This document shows, one piece after another, positions 4,716 to 5,123 of a stretch of DNA of 5,123 nucleotides. The notes under the pieces were generated by a model. It searched no databases. It saw nothing but the letters and a program-made list of their open reading frames with translations, and was not told where the DNA came from. Origin of the DNA: an uncultured Candidatus Saccharibacteria bacterium (lineage in GTDB: Bacteria > Patescibacteriota > Saccharimonadia > Saccharimonadales > Saccharimonadaceae); the NCBI GenBank assembly GCA_938046775.1, contig CALIXB010000016.1, positions 1 through 5,123 on the forward strand. The letters run 5' to 3'. The position numbers and the translations under genes are program-made. How positions within the stretch are numbered: the stretch's first letter is position 1; every line of letters starts with the position of its first letter.

Positions 4716-5087
4716 TCAAATATCTAATATCTCAACAATTTCTCCATTGTGCTGTTTCAATTCAATCTTCCGAATTATTTCTTCTCCCAAATATTTAATA
4801 AAATCGCTTAATTTTGATGAAACTTCAAATATAATGTTGTGTTTACTATCATTCTCTGGATTAAATGTTGAATTATAATTTCTTTCGTTTGACCAATAAT
4901 TCCAATTTACATCTGTTCTTTCGTAATAAACATAATTCTGTTTTTTTGTAATATATATTCTTTTGTTGATCAATACCTTTTCATCTTCAGATTTAAAAAT
5001 ATCAGAATATATTTTTAAGCCCTCAAATTGCTTATATTCTTTAATTTTATCATTTGAAACATTAAGCTTTATTTCTTTATAATCCAT
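4716..5087 (-). CDS. Small EXLDI-like protein, unknown function
   Basis: The 123-residue protein has no signal peptide or membrane helix and is probably cytoplasmic. It is rich in Lys, Asn, Ile, Glu and Tyr. The middle (about 43-68) reads as beta strands with many aromatics: R-I-Y-I-T-K-K-Q-N-Y-V-Y-Y-E-R, then W-N-Y-W. A helix-like part (about 90-110) follows. The last five residues are E-I-L-D-I, matching the C-terminal E-x-L-D-I motif that, as I recall, names the EXLDI family (TIGR04342), whose members are of similar size and unknown function. The start is well supported: AAGGAGG lies seven bases before ATG. It is transcribed alone toward the bidirectional terminator at 4581-4616. Its coding sequence is far more AT-rich than the left genes (14 G+C in 60 bases at 4861-4920), suggesting a foreign origin. 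The family call rests on length and the end motif only. Confidence 0.72.
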   Translation of the reverse strand: MDYKEIKLNVSNDKIKEYKQFEGLKIYSDIFKSEDEKVLINKRIYITKKQNYVYYERTDVNWNYWSNERNYNSTFNPENDSKHNIIFEVSSKLSDFIKYLGEEIIRKIELKQHNGEIVEILDI

Positions 5088-5094
5088 AATCTTT

Positions 5095-5101
5095 CCTCCT
5101 T
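5095..5101 (-). promoter_or_regulatory. Strong ribosome binding site of the EXLDI-like gene
   Basis: AAGGAGG on the minus strand is seven bases before the ATG at 5087, the optimal distance. It confirms both the frame and the start of this otherwise little-known gene. The promoter probably lies at or beyond the window edge; only a weak TATAGG (5112-5117) is visible. Confidence 0.8.
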
Positions 5102-5123
5102 AAACTTGTTGCCTATACTGGAG

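Noticed and set aside
4457..4798. Plus-strand frame of 113 codons
   Set aside because: It begins inside tRNA-Leu and runs through two terminators and the end of the EXLDI-like gene. The composition is that of noncoding AT-rich DNA.
1..5123. CRISPR array or recombinase gene
   Set aside because: No regularly spaced repeats of CRISPR length and no integrase, resolvase or transposase motifs were seen in any supported protein.

Overview
The window looks like a bacterial chromosome segment, probably from the candidate phyla radiation and most like Candidatus Saccharibacteria (TM7). That placement is inference. It rests on the gene pairing on the left (a SipW-type signal peptidase fused to a LamG domain next to a TasA-like secreted substrate), the compact layout and the normal use of TAA, TAG and TGA stops. 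No marker gene is present that would prove it.

Left region (1-2600, minus strand, GC-rich relative to the rest). Reading in the direction of transcription, a good promoter (2568-2597) drives a small secreted TasA/camelysin-like beta-sandwich protein (1875-2504). After 41 bases comes a polytopic membrane signal peptidase of the Ser/His SipW type that carries a LamG-like lectin/jelly-roll domain outside the cell (103-1833). A tRNA-Val(CAC) gene (5-81) follows, with its own promoter overlapping the end of the peptidase gene. The peptidase and the TasA-like protein probably form an enzyme-substrate pair that builds or anchors a surface structure.

Middle region (2610-4545). A 55-base copy of the 3' part of tRNA-Leu lies on the minus strand at 2674-2728. 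It covers the anticodon loop through CCA. A complete tRNA-Leu(UAG) lies on the plus strand at 4414-4498. The two 3' blocks differ at one base and are inverted relative to each other, and each is followed by a related terminator. Between them are one plus-strand gene of unknown function (3045-4337, a long coiled coil plus a two-helix membrane hairpin) and a regulatory, repeat-containing leader (2729-3044). The arrangement looks like an accessory insert at a tRNA attachment site. Recombination between the inverted blocks would flip the insert and still leave one complete tRNA-Leu gene, which makes this the most interesting feature of the window.

Right region (4546-5123). A strong bidirectional terminator (4581-4616) separates the tRNA from a very AT-rich minus-strand gene (4716-5087). 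This encodes a small protein ending in E-I-L-D-I, which matches the motif that names the EXLDI family of unknown function. Its base composition differs sharply from the left region, which suggests horizontal acquisition.
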